Positions 17,073-26,826 of a DNA stretch of 45,027 bases are shown one piece after another. This DNA comes from Bacillota bacterium (GTDB taxonomy: Bacteria > Bacillota > Bacilli > Alicyclobacillales > SLC66). The first letter of the stretch is position 1. Each line of letters opens with the position of its first letter. Below the pieces are notes generated by a model that was not told the origin of the DNA, did not search any database, and saw only the letters and a list, made by a program, of their open reading frames with translations. The stretch covers positions 1 to 45,027 of the forward strand of contig JAPNUP010000039.1 of the NCBI GenBank assembly GCA_026627345.1, read 5' to 3'. Made by a program: the position numbers and the translations under genes.

Positions 17073-18257
17073 TCAAGGGTTGTGCAATCGTCGCCAAGAA
17101 CGCCAAAAACGGGTCAACCCCGGCACACGGTCGTCCTGAACGGCTTCTTCCGGCGATAGAGCGTCCGTGGACAAGACCGCCTCTGCTCGCGCTACATCGC
17201 TTCCCTGTCCATCTTTTGCTCCCCATAGCTTTGCAACTTGTTCACCATACAAATGCTCGATTGTGCTTTGACACGCCTCATGCCATGCCCATTCCCTTTC
17301 AAACGCGTCGAGAAACTCCTCTTCTGGCGCCTCACTATTGCCCTCGTAGTACCATTCCAAGACGCGCAACACGTTTTCCGGGTAAGACAACAAAACGGGC
17401 AAAATGGCAAACTCGGGCTCAGTGAGCGGGCGAATACGCTCATACTGGGCAATCCCTTGCGCAAGTACATCTGGAGACCAGTCGTATAAACGCACGTAGC
17501 GCCGTAAGAAAGCTGCCAAATCGAGGACTTGGGGACCGAGGTAGACGTGATCGTGATCGAGGACACTGAGCACTTCGTCATGACTGAGGAGATTTTGACG
17601 TACGAAACTGCCGTGGCAGACCGCACCTGCTGACCACGCAGTACGACAAAGCGAAGAGAAGTCAGCCTCACGCAAGCCCAGCAAAACATTTTGCACAGTG
17701 CTCGATAAGCCTTCTCGCACACTGAGAAACAGCTGGTCCATTTCCGCTGCATCGGCTGTGCGCAAGGCTTGTTGCCGACAAGCCTCCAGACGGGCCATGT
17801 CTTGCATCAACCGGGCAGGCAAATCCAAGCGTTCCATGGCCAAAAGCTCCCCTGGTTCCGTGATCGCGTTTTGATGCCACCGGGCCAGTAGCTCAAGTGC
17901 TGCGATAAACACGGTAATGCGCTCGAGCCGTGGTTGCCCGCCGACTCCTGCCCGCATCGCGTAAAACAAACCGTCAGGCCTAGCAACGAAAGGATCTCCG
18001 TATTTGGTTGGTATAAAGCGGGCAACGCGGACGCCAGACTGAGCCACGCGTTCGATGAGCTGATGGACCTGCTGCAACCGCGTGCTCGAACAGGTTGGTC
18101 GCTTCACGTAGAGCTCCTTGCGAACACCGCGAACGTGAAGGGCGCCTCCGCAGATGCGAGCGGCCTGAGGGCGTACGTCGTACTCGCGAAGCAGCTCCTC
18201 ATCTGCCCCGAATCGCGTGCAGACCTCGCGCCAGTCCTCCCACATACGTTCGAGCAC
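17073..18257 (-). CDS. CotS/YsxE-family spore coat kinase-fold protein
   Basis: A 394-residue protein of the aminoglycoside phosphotransferase/CotS fold. GTG 18257 has AAAGGAGG seven to eight bases upstream. The ligand-binding end includes LYVKRPT (lysine strand) and LARWHQNA. The catalytic loop reads CHGSFVRQNLL where active kinases have HGDxxxxN, so the catalytic Asp is Ser while the Asn remains. The metal loop is LDHDHVYLGPQVLDLAAFLRRY, where the DFD-type aspartates are kept. CotS-family proteins are inner coat components made in the mother cell. The gene is third in a spoVID-ysxE-like operon, which supports a coat role. The changed Asp suggests a non-catalytic or altered enzyme. Confidence 0.75.
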   Translation of the reverse strand: MLERMWEDWREVCTRFGADEELLREYDVRPQAARICGGALHVRGVRKELYVKRPTCSSTRLQQVHQLIERVAQSGVRVARFIPTKYGDPFVARPDGLFYAMRAGVGGQPRLERITVFIAALELLARWHQNAITEPGELLAMERLDLPARLMQDMARLEACRQQALRTADAAEMDQLFLSVREGLSSTVQNVLLGLREADFSSLCRTAWSAGAVCHGSFVRQNLLSHDEVLSVLDHDHVYLGPQVLDLAAFLRRYVRLYDWSPDVLAQGIAQYERIRPLTEPEFAILPVLLSYPENVLRVLEWYYEGNSEAPEEEFLDAFEREWAWHEACQSTIEHLYGEQVAKLWGAKDGQGSDVARAEAVLSTDALSPEEAVQDDRVPGLTRFWRSWRRLHNP

Positions 18258-18300
18258 CCGCGCCCCTCCTTTCTTGCTTGCTAACCCATCTCACGAACTA

Positions 18301-19266
18301 TCAACTAGGTTCTTTCCGTGCCGTTGAAAAATCGCGTTCGAATGCACGTGTCAGAGCTTGGACATGCGCCGGATCCGCTTTATCCTTGCTGTTGACGTAC
18401 TCGGCCGCCACGCGCGCGATGGCAAACGGAAATCCGACAAATCCTACCAGCCGTTGTAAACGATCTGGATCCGCACTCCCCAATCGCTGTTCATACCTTT
18501 GCACCAGATCGGTCAAACTTTGCACTTCTCCTTGCTCATAGAGCCACCGCCCAAACGCATATAGATCCCATTCCGGGTCTCCCCAGATCACGTGGTCAAA
18601 ATCAATGGTGGCGAGGTGTCCAAGATCGGTCCACGCCACCATACCGGGGTGATAGCCGCCTAGGGTGAGATGGCGACAGTCTCGCTGCTGATCCCGCGCT
18701 AGACCCCCTGCTTCGCGAAACGTCGTCTCGGCACGCGCTGCGCGCAAAAGCACGTCCCTCGCGTGCGCGCGAAATACCTGACCAAAGGGAGTCTCTTCTG
18801 ATCGCGCCGCGGTTGCCTGCAGAATCTGTTTAGCCTCCTGTAACCGCTGGATCAATGAAGGCGTTCCTTGGCGCCCTTGCGGCTGTAAGTGAGACACGCG
18901 CGCAAGACGGTTCATGGCGGCGTGCAAATCACCCAAATTCTCTGTGGCAACTACCAACTCCGCTGCCTCGTGGCTCACACTTCGATAAGCCCAGTCATCG
19001 GTGACGGTGCAAGCGACATCGCGCACCGTCACCACCGAGTCTCCGTACACCGTGCGCAACAGGCGCGGAGTCCGACGGAAACGCTGCGCCGCAAGCGCAT
19101 CGAGCAGTTCCCCTCGCCACACCACTGCAGTTGCGTCTCGTTCGATACGCAGCATCTTTCTCCCAGCATCCGTTTCCAAACGACAATAGTCAGACGCCAG
19201 CCAGCGCCATTCATACACGCGAAAAGGATACTGGGAGATGACCGCATGGACAATGCTCTCGTCCAT
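18301..19266 (-). CDS. ysxE: YsxE-like spore coat kinase-fold protein
   Basis: A 321-residue protein with the same CotS/phosphotransferase fold, placed directly after the spoVID-like gene as ysxE is in B. subtilis. ATG 19266 is chosen since GGGAGG lies seven bases upstream. The lysine strand is RKMLRIERD. The catalytic loop is HLTLGGYHPGMV, where HGDFHPGN is usual, so both the Asp and the Asn are lost. The metal motif IDFDHVIWGDPEWDLYAF is well kept. This looks like a pseudokinase-type coat protein. It shares the fold with the next gene, but the two are quite divergent. Confidence 0.75.
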   Translation of the reverse strand: MDESIVHAVISQYPFRVYEWRWLASDYCRLETDAGRKMLRIERDATAVVWRGELLDALAAQRFRRTPRLLRTVYGDSVVTVRDVACTVTDDWAYRSVSHEAAELVVATENLGDLHAAMNRLARVSHLQPQGRQGTPSLIQRLQEAKQILQATAARSEETPFGQVFRAHARDVLLRAARAETTFREAGGLARDQQRDCRHLTLGGYHPGMVAWTDLGHLATIDFDHVIWGDPEWDLYAFGRWLYEQGEVQSLTDLVQRYEQRLGSADPDRLQRLVGFVGFPFAIARVAAEYVNSKDKADPAHVQALTRAFERDFSTARKEPS

Positions 19267-19308
19267 GATCGCGCCTCCCATTGCCTCGAAAGGCCTTCTC
19301 AGGCTACA

Positions 19309-20793
19309 TTAGCGCGTGGGGATATAGAGCAACGAACCCGTCTCCAGTCCGGCTTCCGCGGCTGGATTAACCCGCAAAAGCTCCGTTGCACTGGTGGCGT
19401 AATGTGTCGCAATGTCTTCGAGCGTCTCCGCTTCTTGCACGATTCGAAACTTCATTTTGTAGGTGTTTTCACCGGCAGGAATGTTCAATGTATTCCAGAA
19501 CCACTGGGCTGCCGTCCACTCGTTGGTCTGTGCCTCGGGCACGGCCGTGTACGACATGGTGACTTCGCCTGACTTGAGCGACTGCGTCTCTGTCGTGGAT
19601 GCTGTCGCCACTAGCGCAGGATCCACCGTTTCATGCTTGACAGTCACTTTCTGCACGTTGACATCGACGTTCAAGTCCAGCACTGGCTGCGCCGGTGGCG
19701 GGGCCAGCGGAACGGGGATGACTGGTTCCGGAGCCGGTTGCAAAACAGCATCTTGCCACTCCGATCGAGCCGCTTCAAATTCGGCTTTCACTTCGTCTAC
19801 GTGTGTATTAGGCGTTTCCACAGGAGGCGCGGTTGCTTCGAGATCCACCGACTCGAAATGAAAATGGTGAGTGGGAGCCTCGTCGGCCATTGGTGACTCA
19901 GAAGGGGCAGGCTGCGCCGACTCTTCATCCGCTGCACGGCCTGTGCGATAAGGGTGATAGGTTCCACCGAATAAAGCGCGATCCGCCCCTGCCAACTGTG
20001 TTTTCCAGCCGTTTTCAGATAAGGAGCTTTCCGGTTCCATCGGGGACTTCTCATCCGCCTGTCCGAAGTGCTTGCTCGGGGAAAAAGGTGCCTCAGGTGC
20101 AGCATCTGCGCGCTGCCCAAGGGGTTGAAGAAGGTCATCTACGACCAGTGGTGAAGACTGCTTGGCAAAGTCGGGCGTTTGTTCGCTCCAGACATGTTCA
20201 TTTTGGACGACCGTTTCTTCGCCCTGCTCTGCTTGCTGCGCCGCTTGCAACTCAGCTTCCTGAGCGTACTGTTCCCAAGCGGTGTGATCTTCTGCAGGCT
20301 CTGCACTGTCCTCGGTCGCGAGGATGCCTGGCACTGCCGGCACGACCGCCTCTTGGGCGCCACAGTGAGCAGTGTAGCCACCGTCAGGGCTCAGCCCTTC
20401 CACTTGAACCAATGCCCTGATGTGAATCCAACCTGGTCCGAGAATATCGACCGTTGAATCTGGTACAGTCACCGCGACACTGAGCATACCAGCTATTTGC
20501 GCGTCCACCGGTACCGTCACATCAAAAGGCATGCGATGCGTGATATGCTGTACAGCCGCTTGCGCTTCACCCTCGTGCGCGCCGCTGCCGTCATCTGCGC
20601 TTGACACTTGTTGCAAGTAGGCAGTAAACAAAATATTGCCTTCTAGGTACAGATTTTCCCCTCGTTGTTCAAACGAGGTAACCTCCGTCAAGGCAGAAAA
20701 CTCATCTACCTGTTCGTTGCCATGTACGACATCCATGAATACTTGCTGGTCGACGAACAGTTCAATCGTCTGACGCAAGTGCAGATCCGCCAC
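19309..20793 (-). CDS. spoVID: SpoVID-like spore coat morphogenetic protein with C-terminal LysM
   Basis: A 494-residue protein with three parts. The N-terminal beta-rich domain (1-165, starting VADLHLRQTIELFVDQQ) resembles the SpoVID N-domain, which is needed for coat encasement. The middle (about 170-410) is low-complexity and acidic, rich in Glu, Ala, Pro and Gln. A C-terminal LysM-type domain (about 445-494: EAETLEDIATHYATSATELLR, then LYIPTR) binds peptidoglycan or its precursors. GTG 20793 is chosen for GGGAGGGG five bases upstream. Position between hemL and ysxE is the B. subtilis place of spoVID. SpoVID works in the mother cell with SpoIVA and SafA; its transcription there is sigma-E dependent, but no clear sigma-E promoter was identified here. 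Confidence 0.85.
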   Translation of the reverse strand: MADLHLRQTIELFVDQQVFMDVVHGNEQVDEFSALTEVTSFEQRGENLYLEGNILFTAYLQQVSSADDGSGAHEGEAQAAVQHITHRMPFDVTVPVDAQIAGMLSVAVTVPDSTVDILGPGWIHIRALVQVEGLSPDGGYTAHCGAQEAVVPAVPGILATEDSAEPAEDHTAWEQYAQEAELQAAQQAEQGEETVVQNEHVWSEQTPDFAKQSSPLVVDDLLQPLGQRADAAPEAPFSPSKHFGQADEKSPMEPESSLSENGWKTQLAGADRALFGGTYHPYRTGRAADEESAQPAPSESPMADEAPTHHFHFESVDLEATAPPVETPNTHVDEVKAEFEAARSEWQDAVLQPAPEPVIPVPLAPPPAQPVLDLNVDVNVQKVTVKHETVDPALVATASTTETQSLKSGEVTMSYTAVPEAQTNEWTAAQWFWNTLNIPAGENTYKMKFRIVQEAETLEDIATHYATSATELLRVNPAAEAGLETGSLLYIPTR

Positions 20794-20935
20794 GCGAACC
20801 CCTCCCAAACCTGCAGGCCGGTGGTCCGACCCAGAATCAAAGGCTTCTCCCAAACCATACGTAGACAACGGGTGGGATATGACTGTATTCTGGGTCTAAA
20901 CGGCTTGGCAAAAGGGGGGCACCTGTATCGACGCC

Positions 20936-22243
20936 CTACTGCACCGCCTTGCGCAGTGCCTCGCGCATCGCTTGCGCCGTGTGCGCAAGATCTTCATCAC
21001 TGTGTACAAGAGAGACAAAGCCAGCTTCCAGATGCGAAGGTGCCAAATACACGCCTTGCGCCAGCATCTCGTGAAAGTAACGGGCATACAGCTTTGCATC
21101 CGACTGTTTCGCCGTATCGTAATCCACTACCGTAGCAGACGTGAAAAACGCGCCGTACATGGCGCCAATCGCAGCAGTTTGGACGGGAATGCCAACTTCC
21201 TTCGCGGCTTGACTGAGCGCCGAGGTGACACTCTGTGCAACATGGGCCAAGCGTTCATAGGCGCCTTCTTGGCGAAGCAAACGCAGCGTCGCCAGCCCAG
21301 CTGCCATAGCCAGCGGATTGCCGGAAAGCGTTCCTGCCTGATAGACCGGGCCAAGAGGCGCCACCTGTTCCATGATCTCTTTGCGTCCACCGTAGGCACC
21401 CACCGGTAACCCACCACCGATCACCTTGCCGAGCGTTGTCAGATCAGGTGATATATTGAATTGCTTCTGTGCACCCCCATAACTCACCCGAAAACCAGTC
21501 ATGACTTCGTCAAAGATCAGCAAGGAACCATACTCATGGGTCACTGCCCGCAGGCCCTCAAGAAAACCAGGCTGCGGAAGCACCATACCCATGTTGCCAG
21601 CCACTGGCTCCACGATCACCGCAGCGATCTCTTCCCCATACCGTTCAAAAACGGCGCGCACCCCTTCTAGATCATTAAACGCCGCAGTCAAAGTGAGCTC
21701 CGCTACCTGCGTCGGAACCCCTGGCGAATCCGGAAGGCTGAGCGTGGCGACCCCAGAACCCGCACGAATGAGCAAGGCATCAGGATGTCCATGGTAGCAT
21801 CCGGCAAACTTCAAGATGCGCGAGCGACCTGTGAAGCCGCGTGCCACACGCAGCGCGCTCATCGTCGCCTCGGTCCCTGAGTTGACCATGCGAACTAAAT
21901 CCATCGATGGATACGCAGCCACGACTTCGCTCGCCAGTGCAGTTTCAAGCTCTGTAGGAGCACCGTAGCTGGTTCCTAGTGCGGCTTGCTCTACAATCGC
22001 TTGTACAACCTCTGGATGCGCATGTCCGGCAATTAAAGGCCCCCACGACAATACGTAATCGATATACGAGCGCCCATCGATATCGTATAAGCGAGACCCA
22101 TTAGCGTGACTGATAAAAAGCGGTTCGCCACCGACTGCGCGAAACGCGCGCACAGGGCTATTGACCCCACCTGGAATCACGCTGCGCGCCGCTGCAAAAG
22201 CCTGTGCAGAGCGCAGGCCCACCGGATGATCTTCTCGCATCAT
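20936..22243 (-). CDS. hemL: Glutamate-1-semialdehyde 2,1-aminomutase
   Basis: A PLP-dependent enzyme of class III aminotransferase fold, 435 residues, that converts glutamate-1-semialdehyde to 5-aminolevulinate in the C5 haem pathway. The PLP lysine is K273 in [18 protein letters not shown]. Other signatures are [23 protein letters not shown] and [21 protein letters not shown] precedes the ATG. It ends the hemA-C-D-B-L run, 30 bp after hemB. Confidence 0.98.
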   Translation of the reverse strand: MMREDHPVGLRSAQAFAAARSVIPGGVNSPVRAFRAVGGEPLFISHANGSRLYDIDGRSYIDYVLSWGPLIAGHAHPEVVQAIVEQAALGTSYGAPTELETALASEVVAAYPSMDLVRMVNSGTEATMSALRVARGFTGRSRILKFAGCYHGHPDALLIRAGSGVATLSLPDSPGVPTQVAELTLTAAFNDLEGVRAVFERYGEEIAAVIVEPVAGNMGMVLPQPGFLEGLRAVTHEYGSLLIFDEVMTGFRVSYGGAQKQFNISPDLTTLGKVIGGGLPVGAYGGRKEIMEQVAPLGPVYQAGTLSGNPLAMAAGLATLRLLRQEGAYERLAHVAQSVTSALSQAAKEVGIPVQTAAIGAMYGAFFTSATVVDYDTAKQSDAKLYARYFHEMLAQGVYLAPSHLEAGFVSLVHSDEDLAHTAQAMREALRKAVQ

Positions 22244-22273
22244 GCAGCCCTCTCTCCTTGGATTAGTCGTGAC

Positions 22274-23251
22274 TCATCTGTCTTCGCGCAAGTAGCGAGC
22301 TACGTCTTTTGCGAAGTAGGTAATGAGAATATCCGCGCCTGCGCGCGTCAGTCCCGTCATCATCTCCATCACAATCGCACGCTCGTCGATCCAGCCGCGC
22401 TGTGCTGCCGCCTTGACCATCGCGTACTCACCACTGACGTTATAGGTCGCCAGTGGCACGTCAAAGCGGTCACGCAAAGCCCGTAGCACGTCCATATAGG
22501 CAAAGGCGGGCTTGACCATCAGCATGTCAGCCCCTTCGGCAAGATCTGATTCGGCCTCAAGGATCGCTTCGCGCACATTGGCCGGATCCATTTGATAGGT
22601 TTTACGGTCGCCAAACGCAGGAGCAGAATCAGCAGCCTCGCGAAATGGTCCGTAAAACGCAGACGCATATTTGACGGCGTAAGACAGGATCGGTGTTTGC
22701 GTATAGCCATTTTGATCCAAGGTGCTGCGAATCGCCGCAATCCGCCCATCCATCATGTCAGACGGGGCCACCAAGTCTGCACCTGCCTCTGCGTGCGACA
22801 GGGCGGTTTGGGCGATCAGTGCCAAGCTCTCGTCATTGACAATTTGATCACCGTGTACGATACCGCAGTGACCAGCAGGATTGTATTGGCACAGACAGAC
22901 GTCCGTTGCAATCAGCAGATCAGGATTTTCTTGCTTGGCGATTCGAATCGCCTGTTGCACAATTCCTTCTTTGGCATAAGCCTCAGAGCTGAGGTCGTCT
23001 TTCGATGCAGGCAACCCGAATAAAATCACAGCCGGGACCCCGAGTTCACTGAGTTCCACGATTTCACGCCGCCACTCATCCAGCCCGAGATGATCCACAC
23101 CTGGCATCGAAGATACGGGATGACGCCCGGGCGCATGTGTGACAAATAAAGGGTACATCAGTTGACTTACCGAAACGCGTGTTTCTCGCACCATGGCACG
23201 CAGTCCAGCGTGATTGCGCAAACGTCGATGACGATCAAAAGTCAGATCCAT
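22274..23251 (-). CDS. hemB: Delta-aminolevulinic acid dehydratase (porphobilinogen synthase)
   Basis: HemB condenses two 5-aminolevulinates to porphobilinogen. From ATG 23251 (AGGAGGG about eight bases upstream) it is 325 residues. Schiff-base lysines are K194 (SYAVKYASAFYGP) and K247 (MLMVKPA). The catalytic zinc cysteines C119, C121 and C129 are in DVCLCQYNPAGHCG, so this is a zinc-type enzyme. It lies 13 bp after hemD. Confidence 0.98.
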   Translation of the reverse strand: MDLTFDRHRRLRNHAGLRAMVRETRVSVSQLMYPLFVTHAPGRHPVSSMPGVDHLGLDEWRREIVELSELGVPAVILFGLPASKDDLSSEAYAKEGIVQQAIRIAKQENPDLLIATDVCLCQYNPAGHCGIVHGDQIVNDESLALIAQTALSHAEAGADLVAPSDMMDGRIAAIRSTLDQNGYTQTPILSYAVKYASAFYGPFREAADSAPAFGDRKTYQMDPANVREAILEAESDLAEGADMLMVKPAFAYMDVLRALRDRFDVPLATYNVSGEYAMVKAAAQRGWIDERAIVMEMMTGLTRAGADILITYFAKDVARYLREDR

Positions 23252-23264
23252 TTCCCTTTCCCTC

Positions 23265-24044
23265 CTACACAGTAAAAGGCGTATCTTTCGCCGCCCAGTA
23301 TGCAAATAACGCTTCGATCAAAGCGTGACCAGACGCCGTCACAGACGTCACTTGCGGCTCGATCCCCAATCGCCGCAACACTTCGGTTGTTTTCGGGCCA
23401 ATCGACGCGACAAGAACCGACTCCTGAAGCATGCAAGACGGCTGCGCTTGCCCGTGTATCCAAGCGCGATAAAAAGCCCGAACTGCTGATCCGCTGGCAA
23501 ACGTCAGGGCGTCGATCTCACCGCGACGTACCGCCAAGACGCACGCGTGTGCCTGCGGCGTCGCTTGCGTCTCATAGCCGATCGCCGCCACTACCTGCCA
23601 GCCATGGGCGGACAGATCATCTTGCAGTGCTGTGCCTGCTTCACGTCCTTGCACCAGCAACACCCGGCCTGGACTGCCATACTCTTTCTCAAGCACACCT
23701 CGCATGTGCGAAGCCGCAGCCACCCCCGGAATCGCTCGTACGGTCAAACCGGCACGCACGGCCGCTTGCCCCGTCGCCGCTCCCACGCAGTACGCGGGGG
23801 GCGGCGGACTTACCATACCGGCTTCCTGCCGTCCTGCGATAAAAGACTCGACGCCATTGACACTTGTAAACACAAGCGCGTCTACGGGCTCGCGCAGTGC
23901 GGCCAAGAAGTCCTGTGTCCGCGCCGGTACAATCTGTATCAGCGGATAACACAGCGGCACACCACCGAGCCTCCGGACCATGTCGACCATCTCTTGGGCT
24001 TGTACGAGCGGGCGCGTGATCGCAACCCGTGGCTTCCCTGTCAC
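23265..24044 (-). CDS. hemD: Uroporphyrinogen-III synthase
   Basis: HemD cyclises hydroxymethylbilane with inversion of ring D to uroporphyrinogen III. It is a 259-residue protein with two HemD-fold lobes. The family diverges strongly, but VAITRP near the start, DALVFTSVNGVESF, GAATGQAAVRAG, ALTFASGSAVRAFY and SIGPKTTEVLRRLG are clear. The GTG start overlaps the hemC stop (GTGA), so translation is coupled. Confidence 0.94.
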   Translation of the reverse strand: MTGKPRVAITRPLVQAQEMVDMVRRLGGVPLCYPLIQIVPARTQDFLAALREPVDALVFTSVNGVESFIAGRQEAGMVSPPPPAYCVGAATGQAAVRAGLTVRAIPGVAAASHMRGVLEKEYGSPGRVLLVQGREAGTALQDDLSAHGWQVVAAIGYETQATPQAHACVLAVRRGEIDALTFASGSAVRAFYRAWIHGQAQPSCMLQESVLVASIGPKTTEVLRRLGIEPQVTSVTASGHALIEALFAYWAAKDTPFTV

Positions 24045-25000
24045 GATAGGGCCGCGAGGATCTCACGCCCGCCTGCCTTCAAGAGCTGTTCGCCGACAGA
24101 GACACCGAGCGCTTGTGGGTCGGTGCCAGTGGCACTAAAGGCCGTAACCTGCGACCCATCTGGCGCCCCGATCAGCGCGCGCAACCTCATTTGCCGCACG
24201 GCCCCATCGCGCCCCACCACCTCTGCTAACCCGGCGACTGGCACTTGGCAACTACCTCCCACAGCGGCCAGAAAAGCCCGTTCTGCGCGTGCGCAGTCAG
24301 CCGTATCAGGATCGTGAAGGGGCGAAAGTAACTGCAACAGCGTCTCATCGTCAGCTCGGCACTCTACACACAGGGCGCCTTGTCCAACAGCTGGCAATAC
24401 TTCATCGAATGATAGTGCACGCCCAATCAGCTCATGGTGAGCAACTTGTCCAGTCTGTGCATCCCACCATCCCATTCGCACCAACCCTGCTGCGGCAAGG
24501 ACGATCGCAGAGAAAGCTGACGGCGCCTGCAACTTGCGCAGACGCGTATCAATGTTGCCGCGTAGCGGTTCGATACGCAGGTCAGGACGCAACTTTTGCA
24601 GTTGCGCGCTACGCCGTAGGGAACTCGTGCCGACGACCGCACCCTCCGGAAGGGTTGCGAGTGTGTAGCCTGCGGATGAAAGGAGGACATCACGCGGGTC
24701 CTCGCGTTTAGGGACTGCACCAATCACAAGCCCGTGCGCGAGGACGGCAGGGACATCTTTCATGCTATGGACTGCCAAATCGACCTTCGCACCCCGAAGC
24801 GCATCTTCGATCTCGGTAATAAAGAGGCCCTTGCCCCCGACTTTAGACAATGCGACATCTTGAATGCGATCGCCTTTCGTGAGGATTTCGCAAGTGCTCA
24901 CCGACAAGTCGGGATGCGCACGCCTAAGCGCCTCTACGATATGTCCGGTCTGCGTGGTTGCCAGTGCACTCCGGCGCGTACCTACTACAACGTTCCTCAT
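24041..25000 (-). CDS. hemC: Hydroxymethylbilane synthase (porphobilinogen deaminase)
   Basis: HemC joins four porphobilinogens head to tail. It has 319 residues with VVGTRRSALATTQT at the start, GGKGLFITEIEDAL, AVHSMKDVP, and C251 in GGSCQVPVAG, which carries the dipyrromethane cofactor. GAGGTGG precedes the ATG. The start overlaps the TGA of a 38-codon reading frame that separates it from hemA. Confidence 0.98.
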   Translation of the reverse strand: MRNVVVGTRRSALATTQTGHIVEALRRAHPDLSVSTCEILTKGDRIQDVALSKVGGKGLFITEIEDALRGAKVDLAVHSMKDVPAVLAHGLVIGAVPKREDPRDVLLSSAGYTLATLPEGAVVGTSSLRRSAQLQKLRPDLRIEPLRGNIDTRLRKLQAPSAFSAIVLAAAGLVRMGWWDAQTGQVAHHELIGRALSFDEVLPAVGQGALCVECRADDETLLQLLSPLHDPDTADCARAERAFLAAVGGSCQVPVAGLAEVVGRDGAVRQMRLRALIGAPDGSQVTAFSATGTDPQALGVSVGEQLLKAGGREILAALS

Positions 25001-25113
25001 TCGATCACCACCTCATGGAACTTGCTTGTCAGTACAGCGTACCACACAGTGCCCAAAATCATGGTAATCAGTAAGAGCGGCCCGCCCACAGGGACGGACC
25101 GAAAGACATACAT
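24997..25113 (-). CDS. Possible 38-residue single-helix membrane protein between hemA and hemC
   Basis: The reading frame starts at ATG 25113 with MYVFRSVPVGGPLLLITM and ends in TGA that overlaps the hemC ATG (ATGA). Residues 8-29 are a good membrane helix. No clear ribosome site precedes the ATG, and there is no earlier in-frame start. B. subtilis has hemX, a much larger multi-helix protein that limits HemA level, at this position. This frame could be a small functional analogue, a remnant or chance. The stop-start overlap with hemC is the main support. Confidence 0.4.
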   Translation of the reverse strand: MYVFRSVPVGGPLLLITMILGTVWYAVLTSKFHEVVIE

Positions 25114-25177
25114 GATCGAGACACCGCGAGGCGCGCATCAGCGTTCTATATAGCCACAAAGAACAAGCTGTCTGCGC

Positions 25178-26629
25178 TCATGTGCTACTGACAGCCGCAA
25201 GCCCCTGGCTGAGTGAGCGTGCCACACGTTCGGCTGCACGCCGCGCTTCACCGCTTCCATCCACTTCGCGGACGCCACTTGCCCCTTCGACCGACAAGCC
25301 ACGCTTCCAAAACACCGGCATCTCTTCCAATGGGTTGGCAACCTGCACAGACTCGTCAGACTCTACCGTGCTGAGATTGAAGATGCGCGCAAACGCTTGT
25401 ACCAGTTCTTGACTCCCCGGTTCGTTGACGCTGTCTTTAAGCGTAGCAATCGGATCGCGCAGTAGCTGATTGACGATACTGCCAACGTGTTTTTGGATGA
25501 CTTTCCACTCACGTTCATCCAGTTCCGGCAGCTTATTGGCCAGACTGTCCAATACAGACGACTGGATCTGGCCTGTCCGCTCTCGCAACTGAGTAATCAG
25601 CGGCGTCACATTTTGCTGTGTCACCCAACGTGCAAAAGCCGCCACCTCTTCATCGATCATCTCTTGCACAAGTTGCGCTTCCTTCTGGCGCATCGCCACA
25701 CCTGAGGATACGACATCCTGTAGATCGTCGATGTCGTACACGTACACTTCATCGAGACTAGCCAGTGCTGGATCAACATCTCTCGGCACCGCTATATCGA
25801 CGCAAAATAACGGCCGGCGCTTGCGCTTTCGATGCGTCACAGAAAGCACTTCAGGCGTTAACACGTAACCCCGCGCACCAGTGGAGCTAATCACGATGTC
25901 TGCTCTCGCCAACGCGTCTGGCAGGTTCTCCAGCGGATAGGCCTCTCCCTCAAAGCGAGCGGCGACCTCCATGGCACGGCTAAACGTACGATTCACAACC
26001 AAAACGCGATCGATCCCTTGCGATCGAAGGTGCGTTAACGTGAGCTCTGCCATCTTGCCGGCACCAATAATGAGGGCCGTCTTGTCTGCGAGTGTGGAGA
26101 ACACCTTCTTCGCGAGCGACGCTGCCGCATAACTCACAGATACCGCACTCTGACCAATGCCTGTTTCCGTCTGCGCACGTTTGGCAAACGCTACAGCATT
26201 TCTAAACAGATGATTGAACACAGGTCCCGTGGCTCCAAATGATTGCGCCGCCAAAAAAGCACTGCGCACCTGTCCCAGAATCTGCGTTTCCCCAACCACC
26301 ATGCTATCCATCCCAACCACTACTCGCAGCAAGTGGCCCACTGCATCGTACTCTGTAAGTCGATACAAATAAGAGCCAAAGGAATACCGAGATAGACCAG
26401 ATAGATCTGCATAAAAAGACTCAATGTCATGGGTGGCAGCTGCTACATCCGCAGTCACTGCGTATACTTCAGTCCGATTGCAAGTAGATACCAACACAGC
26501 TTCTTCAATACTCGGCAGAGCCATCAGATCGCTCAGTGCCGTTTGTAGAGACGCTGCCGACACACTAAATGGCTCGCGTATGTCGACCGTAGCCGAGCGA
26601 TAATTAATGCCTATCGCCACAATGTGCAT
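25178..26629 (-). CDS. hemA: Glutamyl-tRNA reductase
   Basis: HemA reduces glutamyl-tRNA(Glu) to glutamate-1-semialdehyde, the first committed step of the C5 haem pathway. ATG 26629 is chosen because GGAG lies nine bases upstream and it puts the catalytic cysteine at position 50 (STCNRTEVY), as in the family. The product is 483 residues: catalytic domain, NADPH domain with LIIGAGKMAELTLTHL, and a helical dimerisation domain, with a C-terminal tail somewhat longer than usual. It is the first gene of the haem operon, with an extended -10 promoter upstream. Confidence 0.97.
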   Translation of the reverse strand: MHIVAIGINYRSATVDIREPFSVSAASLQTALSDLMALPSIEEAVLVSTCNRTEVYAVTADVAAATHDIESFYADLSGLSRYSFGSYLYRLTEYDAVGHLLRVVVGMDSMVVGETQILGQVRSAFLAAQSFGATGPVFNHLFRNAVAFAKRAQTETGIGQSAVSVSYAAASLAKKVFSTLADKTALIIGAGKMAELTLTHLRSQGIDRVLVVNRTFSRAMEVAARFEGEAYPLENLPDALARADIVISSTGARGYVLTPEVLSVTHRKRKRRPLFCVDIAVPRDVDPALASLDEVYVYDIDDLQDVVSSGVAMRQKEAQLVQEMIDEEVAAFARWVTQQNVTPLITQLRERTGQIQSSVLDSLANKLPELDEREWKVIQKHVGSIVNQLLRDPIATLKDSVNEPGSQELVQAFARIFNLSTVESDESVQVANPLEEMPVFWKRGLSVEGASGVREVDGSGEARRAAERVARSLSQGLAAVSST

Positions 26630-26692
26630 CGCTCTCAACTCCAGTCCCCGCCGACTTCCATCGTGGGTATATCGATCCTAAACGACATGTAC

Positions 26693-26701
26693 AGTATAAC
26701 A
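26693..26701 (-). promoter_or_regulatory. Extended -10 promoter of the haem operon
   Basis: On the minus strand TGTTATACT is an extended -10 element (TGnTATAAT type); the -35 region is poor. A start near 26686 would leave a leader of about 57 bases to hemA. Confidence 0.5.
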
Positions 26702-26826
26702 CTCCATGCCAGAAGCGCACAGCATGAGCTTGACGGCGGTGTGACACATTGCGATCAAATTAGACACAAACAAATTTGACCACAGATCGTCTCCCGTGCC
26801 AAAATAGGTGCGAGGTGAATTTGATT

